From Bacillus sp. F19 (GTDB lineage Bacteria > Bacillota > Bacilli > Bacillales > Bacillaceae): a DNA stretch of 64,000 nucleotides. Shown here piece after piece: positions 55,501 to 63,831 of this stretch. The notes beneath the pieces are model-generated. The model saw only the letters and a program-made list of their open reading frames with translations, did not search any database and was not told where the DNA came from. The position numbers and the translations under genes were made by a program. The first letter of the stretch is position 1, and each line of letters opens with the position of its first letter. The stretch spans positions 708,001-772,000 of the forward strand of contig CP085710.1 of assembly GCA_023823795.1 (NCBI GenBank). The letters are read 5' to 3'.

Positions 55501-56649
55501 AAGTATTCTATTAACGGAAGCTCTAAGCCTCTCCTTCCTGTTGGGACAGATGGAACGGTAGATTTTGACTTTCCGATAAATGAAACCAACCCATTCAATC
55601 GCTTTACATTAAATGGACTAGATGGAGCCAAAAATCCGACTCCAAAGAAAAATTACTACTTTGTTAAAGCGGGTACACCGTACGGATATATGAAGACTGA
55701 CAAAACAAACGTAAAAATGGGAGATACGGTATCTACCACCCTCTTCTTAAATAACGTACAAAAGTTAAAAACGGCAGAGTGGACTCTCACTAACATTGGC
55801 CAAAGCTTTGATATTGTAGAAGTAAAGGGGAATGATGCCCTTGCGAATTACGGTGCTGCCGTGGTGAATGTTGAAACGACAGGCAACACTTCAAAAGTGA
55901 AGCTGACTATAGATGGAACAAAAACGGTGAGCGGAAATATTCCTGCAATCAATCTGACATTGAAAGTGAAGGATACAGCATTTGCAGTAAGTGCAGCCGT
56001 AAATCCGACCGTTGCTTATACGAATGATCTGGGTAATCGTATTTCCGTCTCTTCTGCGGGAATGGAATGGCAACTACAGTCAACCTTCTCGGATGTAACT
56101 GGAGCAATAAGAGGATCTGCCGTGCCATTAAAAGATTGGACAAAACTTGGTGCATCTATTCGATTAATCGATGCGAACGGCACTGTGTTTGATGGCACAT
56201 CGACCATTGGTAGAACTGGAGATTACCGTATTTCTAAACTTCCAATTACTGACAAACCGTTCACTTGGGAAATGAAATTGCCAGGACATTTTATGATGAA
56301 ACGACAAATTCAAATTGGGGTCGAGAAGAATGGAATCATTTTGGGACAGCTTCGTCAATACTATAGTGGTGGCAGTCATTACTTTTGGGAATATGCTGTT
56401 GCTGGCGATGTGAATCAAGATCATGTGATCGATGTTCAGGATGCACTCGAAATTCAAAAGGCTTGGAATACAAATAACAGAGCCGCTGATATTAACTTCG
56501 ACGGAATTGTGGATGCAAATGATATGTATTGGGTTGAAAGAAACTATCTAAAACAAAACCATGAAGCTGACAATCCACCAGTACCTTTCCAACAAGTTGA
56601 TGGAAAGACACTGCAAGATATTTTAAAAGAATTGCAAATCTCAGCCTAG
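52513..56649 (+). CDS. Secreted subtilisin-family (S8, Vpr-like) protease with cohesin-like and dockerin-like C-terminus
   Basis: 1378 aa. Signal peptide (1-36), I9 propeptide (about 90-200), S8 catalytic domain with Asp242 (GVIDTGIDYHHPDL), His299 (NHGTHVSG) and Ser618 (MSGTSMAAPHVTG), interrupted by a PA domain (about 420-560). After Fn3-like parts, residues about 1060-1190 resemble a cohesin-type beta domain (MKTDKTNVKMGDTVSTTLFL), and residues about 1297-1349 read as a type I dockerin with two calcium loops (GDVNQDHVIDVQDALEI and ADINFDGIVDANDMYWV). The start ATG follows GGGGGAGAGG. It degrades extracellular proteins; the partner of the dockerin is unknown. Confidence 0.92.
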   Translation: MKKKFIKKVTTLALGLGLLSSSLSITYLSLPTKVRAEETLLPLFQSGSVSSTKSEQILASLTKEQREALTKLQASENYGPQGFNEEELKSDNEITVIVEFKTKPEKVAVLDAALKGKKLTAVQAKNKIDHEHATFEEDVKRILPSTLEKSGKKAYQITRSFKTAYNGVSMKLPANEVESLLQSDAVKAVYKSVTFTIDPPIQSDSSEEEESTKRIESIPFLGVDKLHKEGITGKGVKVGVIDTGIDYHHPDLKGAFKGGYDFVDNDLDPMETSYDDWKKSGLPETSEGGSPYYTNHGTHVSGTIAGRAKNTSGVAVKGIAPEAEVYGYRVLGPYGTGGLEDILAGIEKAVSDGMDVINLSLGININDPQYPTSTAINYAVLNGVTVVVSAGNSGPYSYTLGSPGAAALALTVGASSTPIPVAQYTGVVSGSTTEFLLSNLYSDLVTDLSVFNNHQYEVIDLGVGLESDYVGKDVAGKIVFVSTGVIGTQTKTVYAKNNGAAAIIAYHNIPNSGTNPFVREDQNFIPAFSISYEQGLELKAQLATGNTKLTFKNFKEEYTEGDKLAWFSSRGPSRKNYDMKPEITAPGVNVLSSVPAYSVYQNDPSNYQYAYNRMSGTSMAAPHVTGISALLLQANPDLEPSDIKTILMNTAKPLADQYSVFEVGAGRVDPYRAIHAGMELQVQDETPIRVNEENIVMKEETGGISFGNHYANEETIIKKTVNITNLEDKKKKFDVDVQFQTDISGSLNASSNEVIVDIPKVIPVQSFKTKKVPVSITVPATAKAGIYEGYVNMTNQDDKNEQYRIPFSVRTTEEGIDSASLSSNTISPYHLQVSPTSTTWYEKLNFRLKSPMKWLDLVVVDGKTGEDIGFLETIYTEDLYDNTNYYVDRIFDGRYYAFTGNPEKPISSQQSYVKPGYYRIKVIGTSERDHIFTTNNDIYVDPNSSTMTTTLDGNESPVFEYQPGQKTVPLHVKVTDEEVEKMLASGMNVNQSINSVKYSINGSSKPLLPVGTDGTVDFDFPINETNPFNRFTLNGLDGAKNPTPKKNYYFVKAGTPYGYMKTDKTNVKMGDTVSTTLFLNNVQKLKTAEWTLTNIGQSFDIVEVKGNDALANYGAAVVNVETTGNTSKVKLTIDGTKTVSGNIPAINLTLKVKDTAFAVSAAVNPTVAYTNDLGNRISVSSAGMEWQLQSTFSDVTGAIRGSAVPLKDWTKLGASIRLIDANGTVFDGTSTIGRTGDYRISKLPITDKPFTWEMKLPGHFMMKRQIQIGVEKNGIILGQLRQYYSGGSHYFWEYAVAGDVNQDHVIDVQDALEIQKAWNTNNRAADINFDGIVDANDMYWVERNYLKQNHEADNPPVPFQQVDGKTLQDILKELQISA

Positions 56650-56727
56650 CATTTAAATTCTCTATTAGTTCATAATGTGTTTGTCTCATGCCGATTTAAG
56701 TAAGACGCACTTACCTTTCTATAACGA

Positions 56728-56775
56728 AAAAGACGCTATTCTTCTAAAATAATTGGAAAGAATAGCGTTTTTTTC
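56728..56775 (+). terminator. Terminator of protease 1
   Basis: AAGACGCTATTCTT ... AAGAATAGCGTTTTTTT, strong stem and T-run. Confidence 0.88.
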
Positions 56776-56787
56776 TTAATCCATACG

Positions 56788-56817
56788 TCGCTAAACGGGC
56801 GCTTGCGCTTTTCTTAA
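56788..56817. repeat. Dispersed intergenic repeat, copy E (right end only)
   Basis: cgctaaacgggcgcttgcgcttttctta matches the right-end block of copies A and D. Confidence 0.55.
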
Positions 56818-56920
56818 TATCTTGAAAGGCTTCAGAATGTTATTTAGTAGCCAGGTCTTTGGTCTTATTTTACTAAACTTCATTTTCAGAAAAATCATAA
56901 AAGTTAATTAATTATGCTTA

Positions 56921-57100
56921 TTTCCCCCATTTTAAAAGTAATCATTTTACTACTAATCATAACTTCGACAAAATAACTTAAAGTTCTATTTTAATATTGC
57001 TTAAATGACAAAATTTTTTATTGAGATATAAAAAAATAAGTCTATCGAACCATGCTTAAATCCCCCAATTTACTATATTTTATGGTGCCTGTACAATTTG
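56921..57100 (+). promoter_or_regulatory. Upstream region of protease 2 with two C5 motifs
   Basis: TTTCCCCCATTTTA (56921-56934) and AAATCCCCCAATTTAC (57058-57073), both preceded by ATGCTTA, spaced 137 bases against 145 in front of protease 1. Then GGTGCCTGTACAATTTGAAT aligns with the block before protease 1. Confidence 0.6.
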
Positions 57101-57190
57101 AATTATATTTATTTACGCTATCATTTTATAAGTTTAATAATCTCATAATCATGGTGGAATAAATATAAACTCAAAAAAGGAGAGACGTAA

Positions 57191-60100
57191 ATGAAAAAAA
57201 GTAAATTGAAGGCGTTTAAAGTCATGTCTACTGCAGCTGTCGCATCCTTAATACTTACATCTTTCACAGTTTTTGCAGAAACGAATGACACTTCAACCGA
57301 GCCTCAAGCGTTTGAAGATATTGTGGAACAAGGAAGGAATTTATTTTTTGATAAGGACAAGTTAGATCCTGGAAGTGATGATTTATATAATAAAGATATT
57401 AATAAAGAAGGTTCGAATAAAGCCTATAACCCAAATGACCTTGTTCGACTAATCGTAGAAGTGGAACAACCAACAGATGTGGACAATACATCTAAAAATA
57501 AAAAATTAATCATGAAGCAAAAGCAAGACAAAGTCATCTATCAAATCTCAAAAGCGAAAGCTTCAAAATCAAATTTGCCAACTAAGGTGAAACATCGTTA
57601 TTTTGAAGGGTTTAACGGATTCAGTTTAGAAACAGAGTTTCAAAATATTAATGAAATCCAGTCAATTCCTGGGGTTACTAATGTACATATCGCCAAAACA
57701 TTCCAACCAGCTATGGGAGCAAGTAAAGATTTAGTCCAAGCTCAAAAGGTATGGAAACAATATGGTTATGAGGGTGAAGGATTACTAGTCGCTATCATCG
57801 ATTCAGGGGTCGATTACACACACAAAGATATGACACTCACTGAAGAGGGAAAGGCAAAACAAAAGTGGTCTCAAGAAAAAATCGAGTCTAAATTGGGAGA
57901 AACGGAAGTAAACGACGTTTGGTATAGTGAAAAAGTCCCTACAGGTTATGATTGGGCAGATAATGATACGAATGTCATTCCCGCGATAACTGGAAGTGCT
58001 CACGGTACTCACGTTGCTGGTACAGTTGGAGCAAATGGAGATGAAACGAAAAGTGGTGTTGCAGGAATAGCACCAGGTGTTCAACTACTAGCAGAAAAGG
58101 TATTTTCAGATAATAGTGGTGGAGCCTATGAGGATGATATTATAGCAGGTATTGAGCATGCTATTACAATGAATGCAGATGTTATCAATATGAGCTTAGG
58201 TTCAGATGCAGGCTATGTAGGGGAAGAAAATGATCCGATTCAGAAAGCTATTCGAGTCGCATCAGAAAATGGGACACTTGTTGTAGTGGCAGCAGGTAAT
58301 GCATCGTACAGTACGAAGAATGCATTGATTCCCTCTTCTTTACAGCCATATGCAGAAAATCCAGATATAGGAGTAGTAGGTGAACCTGGTGTAAGTCCTT
58401 ATGCTTTATCAGTCGCTTCCTATGAAAATACAAAACTACATGTAAATACATTAGTCGAAGAAAATGGCCTATCACTTCCATTTCAAGATCAAACACAATT
58501 TGGTCCAAAATTTAACTTTAAATTATCTAAGTTTTTATCACCAAATGAATCCTATGAACTGGTATATGTAGGCGAAGGAAAGGTAAAAGCTGATTACTAT
58601 AAAAACAATGTTTCGATGGTTAATGGAAAAATTGCCGTAATAAAGCTATTAAATAGTTACTCTTATTATTCTCCTATTCAAGCTCAAGCAAAAGCAGCCG
58701 GCGCAAAAGCTATGATCATTATTCCACCTACAAATATGGCTGATTATCCATATTTATTTTTAAGTCAATATGGCATTCCAGCTGCGACTACAGGTAAAGT
58801 TCCTGGAGAAGCATTAGTAAATAAACTAACAAGTGGTCAAACTGTAAAAATGAAATTAGCTGGCGGCACTTCGGTAGACAACCCAGCGAAAGACACAATG
58901 TCCCATTTTTCATCTATTGGTTCCCCGCATACATTAGATTTTAAACCAGAGATTTCGGCACCAGGTGGAAAAATTTACTCCACTGTACCAGGAAATGATT
59001 ATGAAATAATGAGTGGAACATCCATGGTAACTCCACATGTTGCAGGCGGCTCAGCATTGTTAATGCAGGCCCTATATGAAAAAGGATTAGCACATTCTAA
59101 AGATACCGTTCTAAAGGCAAAACTTGCTTTAATGAATACTTCCAATATTGTCATGGATCCAAGAACAAATGGAGAAGTTCCATATTCACCACGTGTACAA
59201 GGATCAGGTTTAATGCAAATTCAAAATGCAATTAATACACCTGTTATTGTGGCAAATAGAAACACTCCTTTAGAACAAGCTGGAGCGGTAGCTTTAAAGG
59301 AAATCGGTCAAAATACAAGTTTTAAATTAAACGTAGAAGCATTTGACATACCTAAGGGTAAAAATAATAGTGATGATATTGAATACAAGGTTTATGTCGA
59401 TGTATTAAAAGATCAAACTGAAATGAAAGAATTTGATTTAGACGAAGATGGTGACTTAGATTCCAAGGAGTATTTAACGTTAACAAGTGAACGTATTAAT
59501 GGTGCGGATGTCACGGTAAATGATAAAAAAGTAACGCTAACAGAAGGCGCATCCATTAAAATCCAACCTGGTCAAACAAAAATGCTGACTATAAATGTAA
59601 AGTTACCAGATTCCTTAAAGAAAAATAGTTTTGTAGAGGGATTTGTTCGTCTCGTTCCAGTAGCTGAAGACCAGGATAAAGCAGTTCCACTTTCCGTTCC
59701 TTATATGGGCTTCTATGGAAAATGGGATGAACCACAAAATATTGATCCTCCAGCATGGGAAACCGATGCCTTCTTAGGATATACTGCTCTTTGGGATGAA
59801 GTATCAGAGAATTATCCAATGGGATATGACCCAACTACTGGAACATTTGATACAAACCGTATCGCATTCTCACCAAACTTCTTTGCAAATGGTGTATATG
59901 GTACATTTACAGCATTACGTAATTTACAAAAAGTTGAAATGTATGTAGAAGACGAATCGGGAAATTCCATTAAAAATTTAGGTGACTTTAGTGAATACAC
60001 AGGAAAGCCATGGAAATTCAGAAAAAATATTATGGGATATAGAGATTATAAATATCAGGGATATATGTGGGATATGAAAAATCTATCTGGACAGTTTGTA

Positions 60101-60742
60101 CCTGACGGAAATTATCGTTATGTAATTAAAACGACATTAGATTATGAAAATGCAAAACCACAGATAGTTAAAATGCCAATTAAAGTAGACTCCATTGCTC
60201 CAACCATTTCTGATATTCAGGTGAAGCCAAAGGACGGTAAATATGAAATATCCTTTAAGGCCGAAGATAATGATAAGGGAAGTGGCTTTAATGATAGTAT
60301 TATTTGGTATAATGGGAAATATTCAAGCTTAAAACCAGGAGTAACTTCTAAAATTGTAAATGAAGAACCGAAAAGTGTTGTCGTTGTAGCATCTGACTAT
60401 GCTTATAATCAATCATACCTAGTTTGGGGAGATCCAAGTTATATTAATCAAGATATGGTCATTTCCTATTACGGCGTAAGTCCAGTAAATAATGTTAACA
60501 GTACTAATCAGGCAAAAATTTTAAGTTTTGCTAATAACCGAGTAGACTGGACGATTACTATCAAAGATGCAAGTGGAAAAATCGTCGATTCATTTGAAGT
60601 CAAAAATGAACATACACTAAGAACACAATGGGCACCTAAAGCGGGTCTCCCAAATGGTACGTATTCTATTTCGTTGGATATTGTCACGAAAAGTGGCTTT
60701 AAAGTAACAACAACGTCCAAGCAAGTAACAGTTAACCAATAA
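57191..60742 (+). CDS. Secreted subtilisin-family (S8) protease, large Vpr-like
   Basis: 1183 aa. Signal peptide (1-29, ending FAE), propeptide (about 75-170), catalytic domain with Asp204 (AIIDSGVDYTHKDM), His274 (SAHGTHVAGT) and Ser611 (MSGTSMVTPHVAGG), a PA insert (about 420-560), then Fn3-like and beta domains. An EF-hand-like calcium loop DLDEDGDLDSKEYL is at about 753-766. It has no dockerin. It is a paralogue of the upstream protease in plan and promoter region but diverged in sequence. GGAGAGACG precedes the ATG. Probably an extracellular nutrient-scavenging protease. Confidence 0.93.
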   Translation: MKKSKLKAFKVMSTAAVASLILTSFTVFAETNDTSTEPQAFEDIVEQGRNLFFDKDKLDPGSDDLYNKDINKEGSNKAYNPNDLVRLIVEVEQPTDVDNTSKNKKLIMKQKQDKVIYQISKAKASKSNLPTKVKHRYFEGFNGFSLETEFQNINEIQSIPGVTNVHIAKTFQPAMGASKDLVQAQKVWKQYGYEGEGLLVAIIDSGVDYTHKDMTLTEEGKAKQKWSQEKIESKLGETEVNDVWYSEKVPTGYDWADNDTNVIPAITGSAHGTHVAGTVGANGDETKSGVAGIAPGVQLLAEKVFSDNSGGAYEDDIIAGIEHAITMNADVINMSLGSDAGYVGEENDPIQKAIRVASENGTLVVVAAGNASYSTKNALIPSSLQPYAENPDIGVVGEPGVSPYALSVASYENTKLHVNTLVEENGLSLPFQDQTQFGPKFNFKLSKFLSPNESYELVYVGEGKVKADYYKNNVSMVNGKIAVIKLLNSYSYYSPIQAQAKAAGAKAMIIIPPTNMADYPYLFLSQYGIPAATTGKVPGEALVNKLTSGQTVKMKLAGGTSVDNPAKDTMSHFSSIGSPHTLDFKPEISAPGGKIYSTVPGNDYEIMSGTSMVTPHVAGGSALLMQALYEKGLAHSKDTVLKAKLALMNTSNIVMDPRTNGEVPYSPRVQGSGLMQIQNAINTPVIVANRNTPLEQAGAVALKEIGQNTSFKLNVEAFDIPKGKNNSDDIEYKVYVDVLKDQTEMKEFDLDEDGDLDSKEYLTLTSERINGADVTVNDKKVTLTEGASIKIQPGQTKMLTINVKLPDSLKKNSFVEGFVRLVPVAEDQDKAVPLSVPYMGFYGKWDEPQNIDPPAWETDAFLGYTALWDEVSENYPMGYDPTTGTFDTNRIAFSPNFFANGVYGTFTALRNLQKVEMYVEDESGNSIKNLGDFSEYTGKPWKFRKNIMGYRDYKYQGYMWDMKNLSGQFVPDGNYRYVIKTTLDYENAKPQIVKMPIKVDSIAPTISDIQVKPKDGKYEISFKAEDNDKGSGFNDSIIWYNGKYSSLKPGVTSKIVNEEPKSVVVVASDYAYNQSYLVWGDPSYINQDMVISYYGVSPVNNVNSTNQAKILSFANNRVDWTITIKDASGKIVDSFEVKNEHTLRTQWAPKAGLPNGTYSISLDIVTKSGFKVTTTSKQVTVNQ

Positions 60743-60765
60743 CCATAAAAAAAAGATTTTGATTT

Positions 60766-60798
60766 GAAGAAAACGACAGGTTCGCCTGTCGTTTTTTA
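60766..60798 (+). terminator. Terminator of protease 2
   Basis: AAAACGACAGG-ttcg-CCTGTCGTTTTTT, perfect 11-bp stem. Confidence 0.93.
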
Positions 60799-61023
60799 TT
60801 TTATGGAATAGGTGGGAGAAGAAAGATGGCGCAGGAGACATCCCTTGCCCATTTAAGACCCTGGGGATTCTCCCCAATACCCCTAACCTCAAAGGGCCAG
60901 TAAATTGAGTAAAAGATTTACAACTTCACTTTTTTATACAGCTATTAGGTGTACTTAAGCATGATCAACTCTTAATTTTTCAACTGTAAAACAGAATCTT
61001 ATATATCGCTCAAAAAACAATCA

Positions 61024-61077
61024 TTGACAGCGAATAATGAAAAAGATACTTTTAATTAATGATGAGAATTATTATCA
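61024..61077 (+). promoter_or_regulatory. Promoter and Fur box of the siderophore operon
   Basis: TTGACA (61024-61029), 17-base spacer, TACTTT (61047-61052), then TGAGAATTATTATCA (61063-61077), which matches the Fur core TGATAATNATTATCA except one base. Iron should repress transcription. Confidence 0.8.
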
Positions 61078-61095
61078 AGTAGGTAAGGTGATGAA

Positions 61096-61917
61096 ATGAA
61101 ACAATTACTAGTTGAAGATTTATTGGTTGGCTATAATGAAAAGGTGATTATTAACTCTTTGAACGTTGAGATACCTGAAGGAAAGATCACTACAATTATT
61201 GGTCCCAATGGGTGTGGTAAGTCAACACTATTGAAAACAATTTCTCGTATTTTAAAGCCGAAAAAGGGAATTATTTACTTAGACGGAAAATCTATTCACC
61301 AGCAATCACCAAAGGAATTAGCGAGGCAAATGGCGCTTATGCCGCAAAGTCCAACAGCTCCCCAAGGCTTAACAGTTTATGAGCTTGTATCTTATGGACG
61401 TTTTCCGCATCAAAAAGGGGTGGGGCGTTTAAATAAAGAGGACAAAAAGATGATTGAGTGGTCTTTAGAAGTAACGGGAGTAAATGCTTTTGCCGATTTA
61501 GAAGTAGAATCATTATCTGGAGGACAAAGGCAAAAAGTTTGGATTGCCATGACTTTGGCTCAAGATACAGGCGTTATTCTACTTGATGAACCAACAACCT
61601 ATTTAGATATGGCTCATCAATTAGATGTTCTTAAGCTCTTAAGAAAGTTAAATGAACAAGAAAATCGTACTGTTGTCATGGTTCTTCATGATATAAACCA
61701 TGCCGCTCGTTTTTCTGATAACTTAATAACGATGAATGCTGGAAACATTGTGAAAACGGGTTCGCCTTTAGAGGTGATGACTCAAGAAACATTAAAGAAT
61801 GTATATGACATTGAAGCAAGCATTATCATCGAACCAAAATCAGGCTGCCCAATTTGCTTAACATATGATTTATGTGATGATTACGATAAACGTGAACTTG
61901 TTTTGAGATCTTGCTGA
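61096..61917 (+). CDS. Iron-siderophore ABC transporter ATPase (FecE/YusV type)
   Basis: A 273-aa ABC ATPase: Walker A GPNGCGKSTLL (residues 37-47), signature LSGGQRQKVWIAMTLAQ (about 138-154), Walker B VILLDEPTTYLD (about 159-170) and switch His in VLHDINHAARF. A Cys-containing tail (GCPICLTYDLCDDYD) near the end resembles that of YusV. It powers import of ferric siderophores with the FecCD permease at 63832. GGTAAGGTGATG gives a plausible ribosome site. It is controlled by the Fur box upstream. Confidence 0.92.
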   Translation: MKQLLVEDLLVGYNEKVIINSLNVEIPEGKITTIIGPNGCGKSTLLKTISRILKPKKGIIYLDGKSIHQQSPKELARQMALMPQSPTAPQGLTVYELVSYGRFPHQKGVGRLNKEDKKMIEWSLEVTGVNAFADLEVESLSGGQRQKVWIAMTLAQDTGVILLDEPTTYLDMAHQLDVLKLLRKLNEQENRTVVMVLHDINHAARFSDNLITMNAGNIVKTGSPLEVMTQETLKNVYDIEASIIIEPKSGCPICLTYDLCDDYDKRELVLRSC

Positions 61918-61973
61918 AAAGTCAAGGTCTCTTCTTAATTTTCAAATACTTTTAGAAAAAGGATGATTCACCA

Positions 61974-62771
61974 ATGAGCTTTCAACAGCTGTCTACCATT
62001 ATTCCCATCTTAATCGATGTAACTCTTCTTAAGACTTCGCAAATACATACAGCTAAATCAGACTGTCATGCAATCCTCATTGTTAAATATGGGCATGTAA
62101 CCATCACTCCAGAAAATCAGCCCCCTATAATTTGTACAGAAGGCTTTGCACTTAATGCAAAGGAAGGCCCATTTCTCATTGAAATTCCGAAAACAAGGTC
62201 TGCAGAATATGTATTAATTACCTATCGTCTCTTCCCGGAAAATCAAGAGTGGGCATTAAGTGGTCTTTTGTATTCAATTAGTGAAGAAAAAATTTATTAT
62301 ATGCTTGACGAGCTTATTCGAATACGTACCTTAAGTAGTAATAAACAGGACCCTGGGGTACAGTCGTTTAGAGAACGACTTATGCTTGAAAGGATTTTAT
62401 TTATTTATTTGTTCGAGTCAGCGATGAAAAAGGAAAAAAATACTACGATGAGCTTAATTGAGGAAACGGTATCATATTTGAACCAACATTATATGCTTGA
62501 AATAAAGCTGCCACTGCTGGCTGATAGGGCTGGTTTAAGTGTCGGTCATTACACAGTTGTATTTAAAAAACATACTGGTATGACAGTTAAAGCTTACCTA
62601 TTGAAACTTCGAATTGAAAAAGCAAAACAATACTTAGCACAATCAAACTTAACGGCGAAGGAAGTGGGAAAACGAGTTGGATTCTATGATTATTTCCATT
62701 TCAGTCGCAGCTTTAAAAAGGCGGTTGGCTGCTCTCCGACGATTTTTCGAGCAAACGTTGAGAAAATCTAA
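61974..62771 (+). CDS. AraC-family regulator (Btr-like, without a binding-protein domain)
   Basis: A 265-aa protein with an N-terminal cupin-like sensing region (about 1-150) and a C-terminal double HTH: LPLLADRAGLSVGHYTVVFKKHTGMTVKAY and AKEVGKRVGFYDYFHFSRSFKKAVGCSPTIFR. In B. subtilis a related AraC protein, Btr, senses siderophore and activates feuABC. Its place inside the iron-uptake operon suggests a similar activator role. AAAGGATG lies upstream of the ATG. It lacks the extra solute-binding domain of Btr. Confidence 0.85.
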   Translation: MSFQQLSTIIPILIDVTLLKTSQIHTAKSDCHAILIVKYGHVTITPENQPPIICTEGFALNAKEGPFLIEIPKTRSAEYVLITYRLFPENQEWALSGLLYSISEEKIYYMLDELIRIRTLSSNKQDPGVQSFRERLMLERILFIYLFESAMKKEKNTTMSLIEETVSYLNQHYMLEIKLPLLADRAGLSVGHYTVVFKKHTGMTVKAYLLKLRIEKAKQYLAQSNLTAKEVGKRVGFYDYFHFSRSFKKAVGCSPTIFRANVEKI

Positions 62772-62837
62772 AAATACGACATGCTAGTTCTTATATTATG
62801 ATATGTTCAAGAAAAGCAATAACACATAAAATCTAAT

Positions 62838-62852
62838 TGATAATAATTATCA
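62838..62852 (+). promoter_or_regulatory. Perfect Fur box
   Basis: TGATAATAATTATCA is an exact match to the 7-1-7 Fur consensus, 25 bases before the binding-protein gene, implying an iron-regulated promoter there as well. Confidence 0.9.
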
Positions 62853-62876
62853 AAATCAATTAAGGGGGAGCAAATT

Positions 62877-63830
62877 ATGCACCAGCGGATGAAACGGTTC
62901 CTTGGCTTTGCTATTATGTGTTCATTTATTTTAAGTCTTATTGCTTGTAGCAATTCCGTTAATAATGAATCAAAGAAAGAAGCACCAAAAGAAGCAAAGG
63001 AAGAAGCTATTGAGGTTGAACATGCACTTGGGAAAACAGTGCTAGACAAAAAACCTGAAAAAATTGTTGTATTAGAATTTAGTTATACAGACGCACTTAT
63101 GACACTTGACGTTCAACCTATAGGTATAGCAGACGATGATGATCCAGACCTTTTCATGGATACTGTAAGAGAACAATTAGAGGATTACACATCAATTGGA
63201 TCTCGCTATGAGCCAAATATCGAAATGATTAGTTCATTACAGCCTGATTTAATCATTGCAGATTTAAATCACCATAAGAACATATATGATCAATTAAATG
63301 AAATTGCCCCTACAATTGTTTTAGATGACCATCAAGCAAATTACAATCAAATGCTTGATAACTATTTACTCATTGCTAAAGCGATCGGAAAAGAAGAAGA
63401 AGGTAAAGACCGTTTAGAAGAGCATAATCAAAAAATTGAAGAAGCGAAGCAAAAGCTAGGAGATACTGCTATTACCGTGTTGCCAACTGTAACGAATCCA
63501 GAAGGTTTCTTTGCACACTCCGATCATTCATATACAGGATCTTTCCTGACAAGTATTGGCTTTGATGATCCAGTAAAAAGTGAGGATTCCTATCCGAAGT
63601 TAAGCTTGGAGCAGCTTGTTGAAACGAATCCACAAGCGATTTTCTTACTGCCAGCTACAGAAGAAACAATTGTAGATGAATGGGAAAAAAATCCTTTATG
63701 GCAAGAGATTGACGCTGTGAAAAATAATAAAGTGTTTACAGTTGAAAGAAGAGATTGGGCACTTTCACGCGGATTGATTGGGTCAGAAAAAATGATTGAG
63801 GATATTGTAAAGCATTTAGGAGAGCAGTAA
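62877..63830 (+). CDS. Iron-siderophore solute-binding lipoprotein (FecB/YfiY type)
   Basis: A 317-aa lipoprotein: signal peptide with lipobox LSLIAC (Cys24), charged linker, then a class III binding fold of two lobes joined by a long helix. Typical segments are KKPEKIVVLEFSYTDALMTL, YEPNIEMISSLQPDLIIA, and the C-terminal WALSRGLIGSEKMIEDI. It binds a ferric siderophore at the cell surface. GGGGGAG lies about seven bases before the ATG. It lies one base upstream of the permease gene. Confidence 0.92.
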   Translation: MHQRMKRFLGFAIMCSFILSLIACSNSVNNESKKEAPKEAKEEAIEVEHALGKTVLDKKPEKIVVLEFSYTDALMTLDVQPIGIADDDDPDLFMDTVREQLEDYTSIGSRYEPNIEMISSLQPDLIIADLNHHKNIYDQLNEIAPTIVLDDHQANYNQMLDNYLLIAKAIGKEEEGKDRLEEHNQKIEEAKQKLGDTAITVLPTVTNPEGFFAHSDHSYTGSFLTSIGFDDPVKSEDSYPKLSLEQLVETNPQAIFLLPATEETIVDEWEKNPLWQEIDAVKNNKVFTVERRDWALSRGLIGSEKMIEDIVKHLGEQ

Positions 63831-63831
63831 T

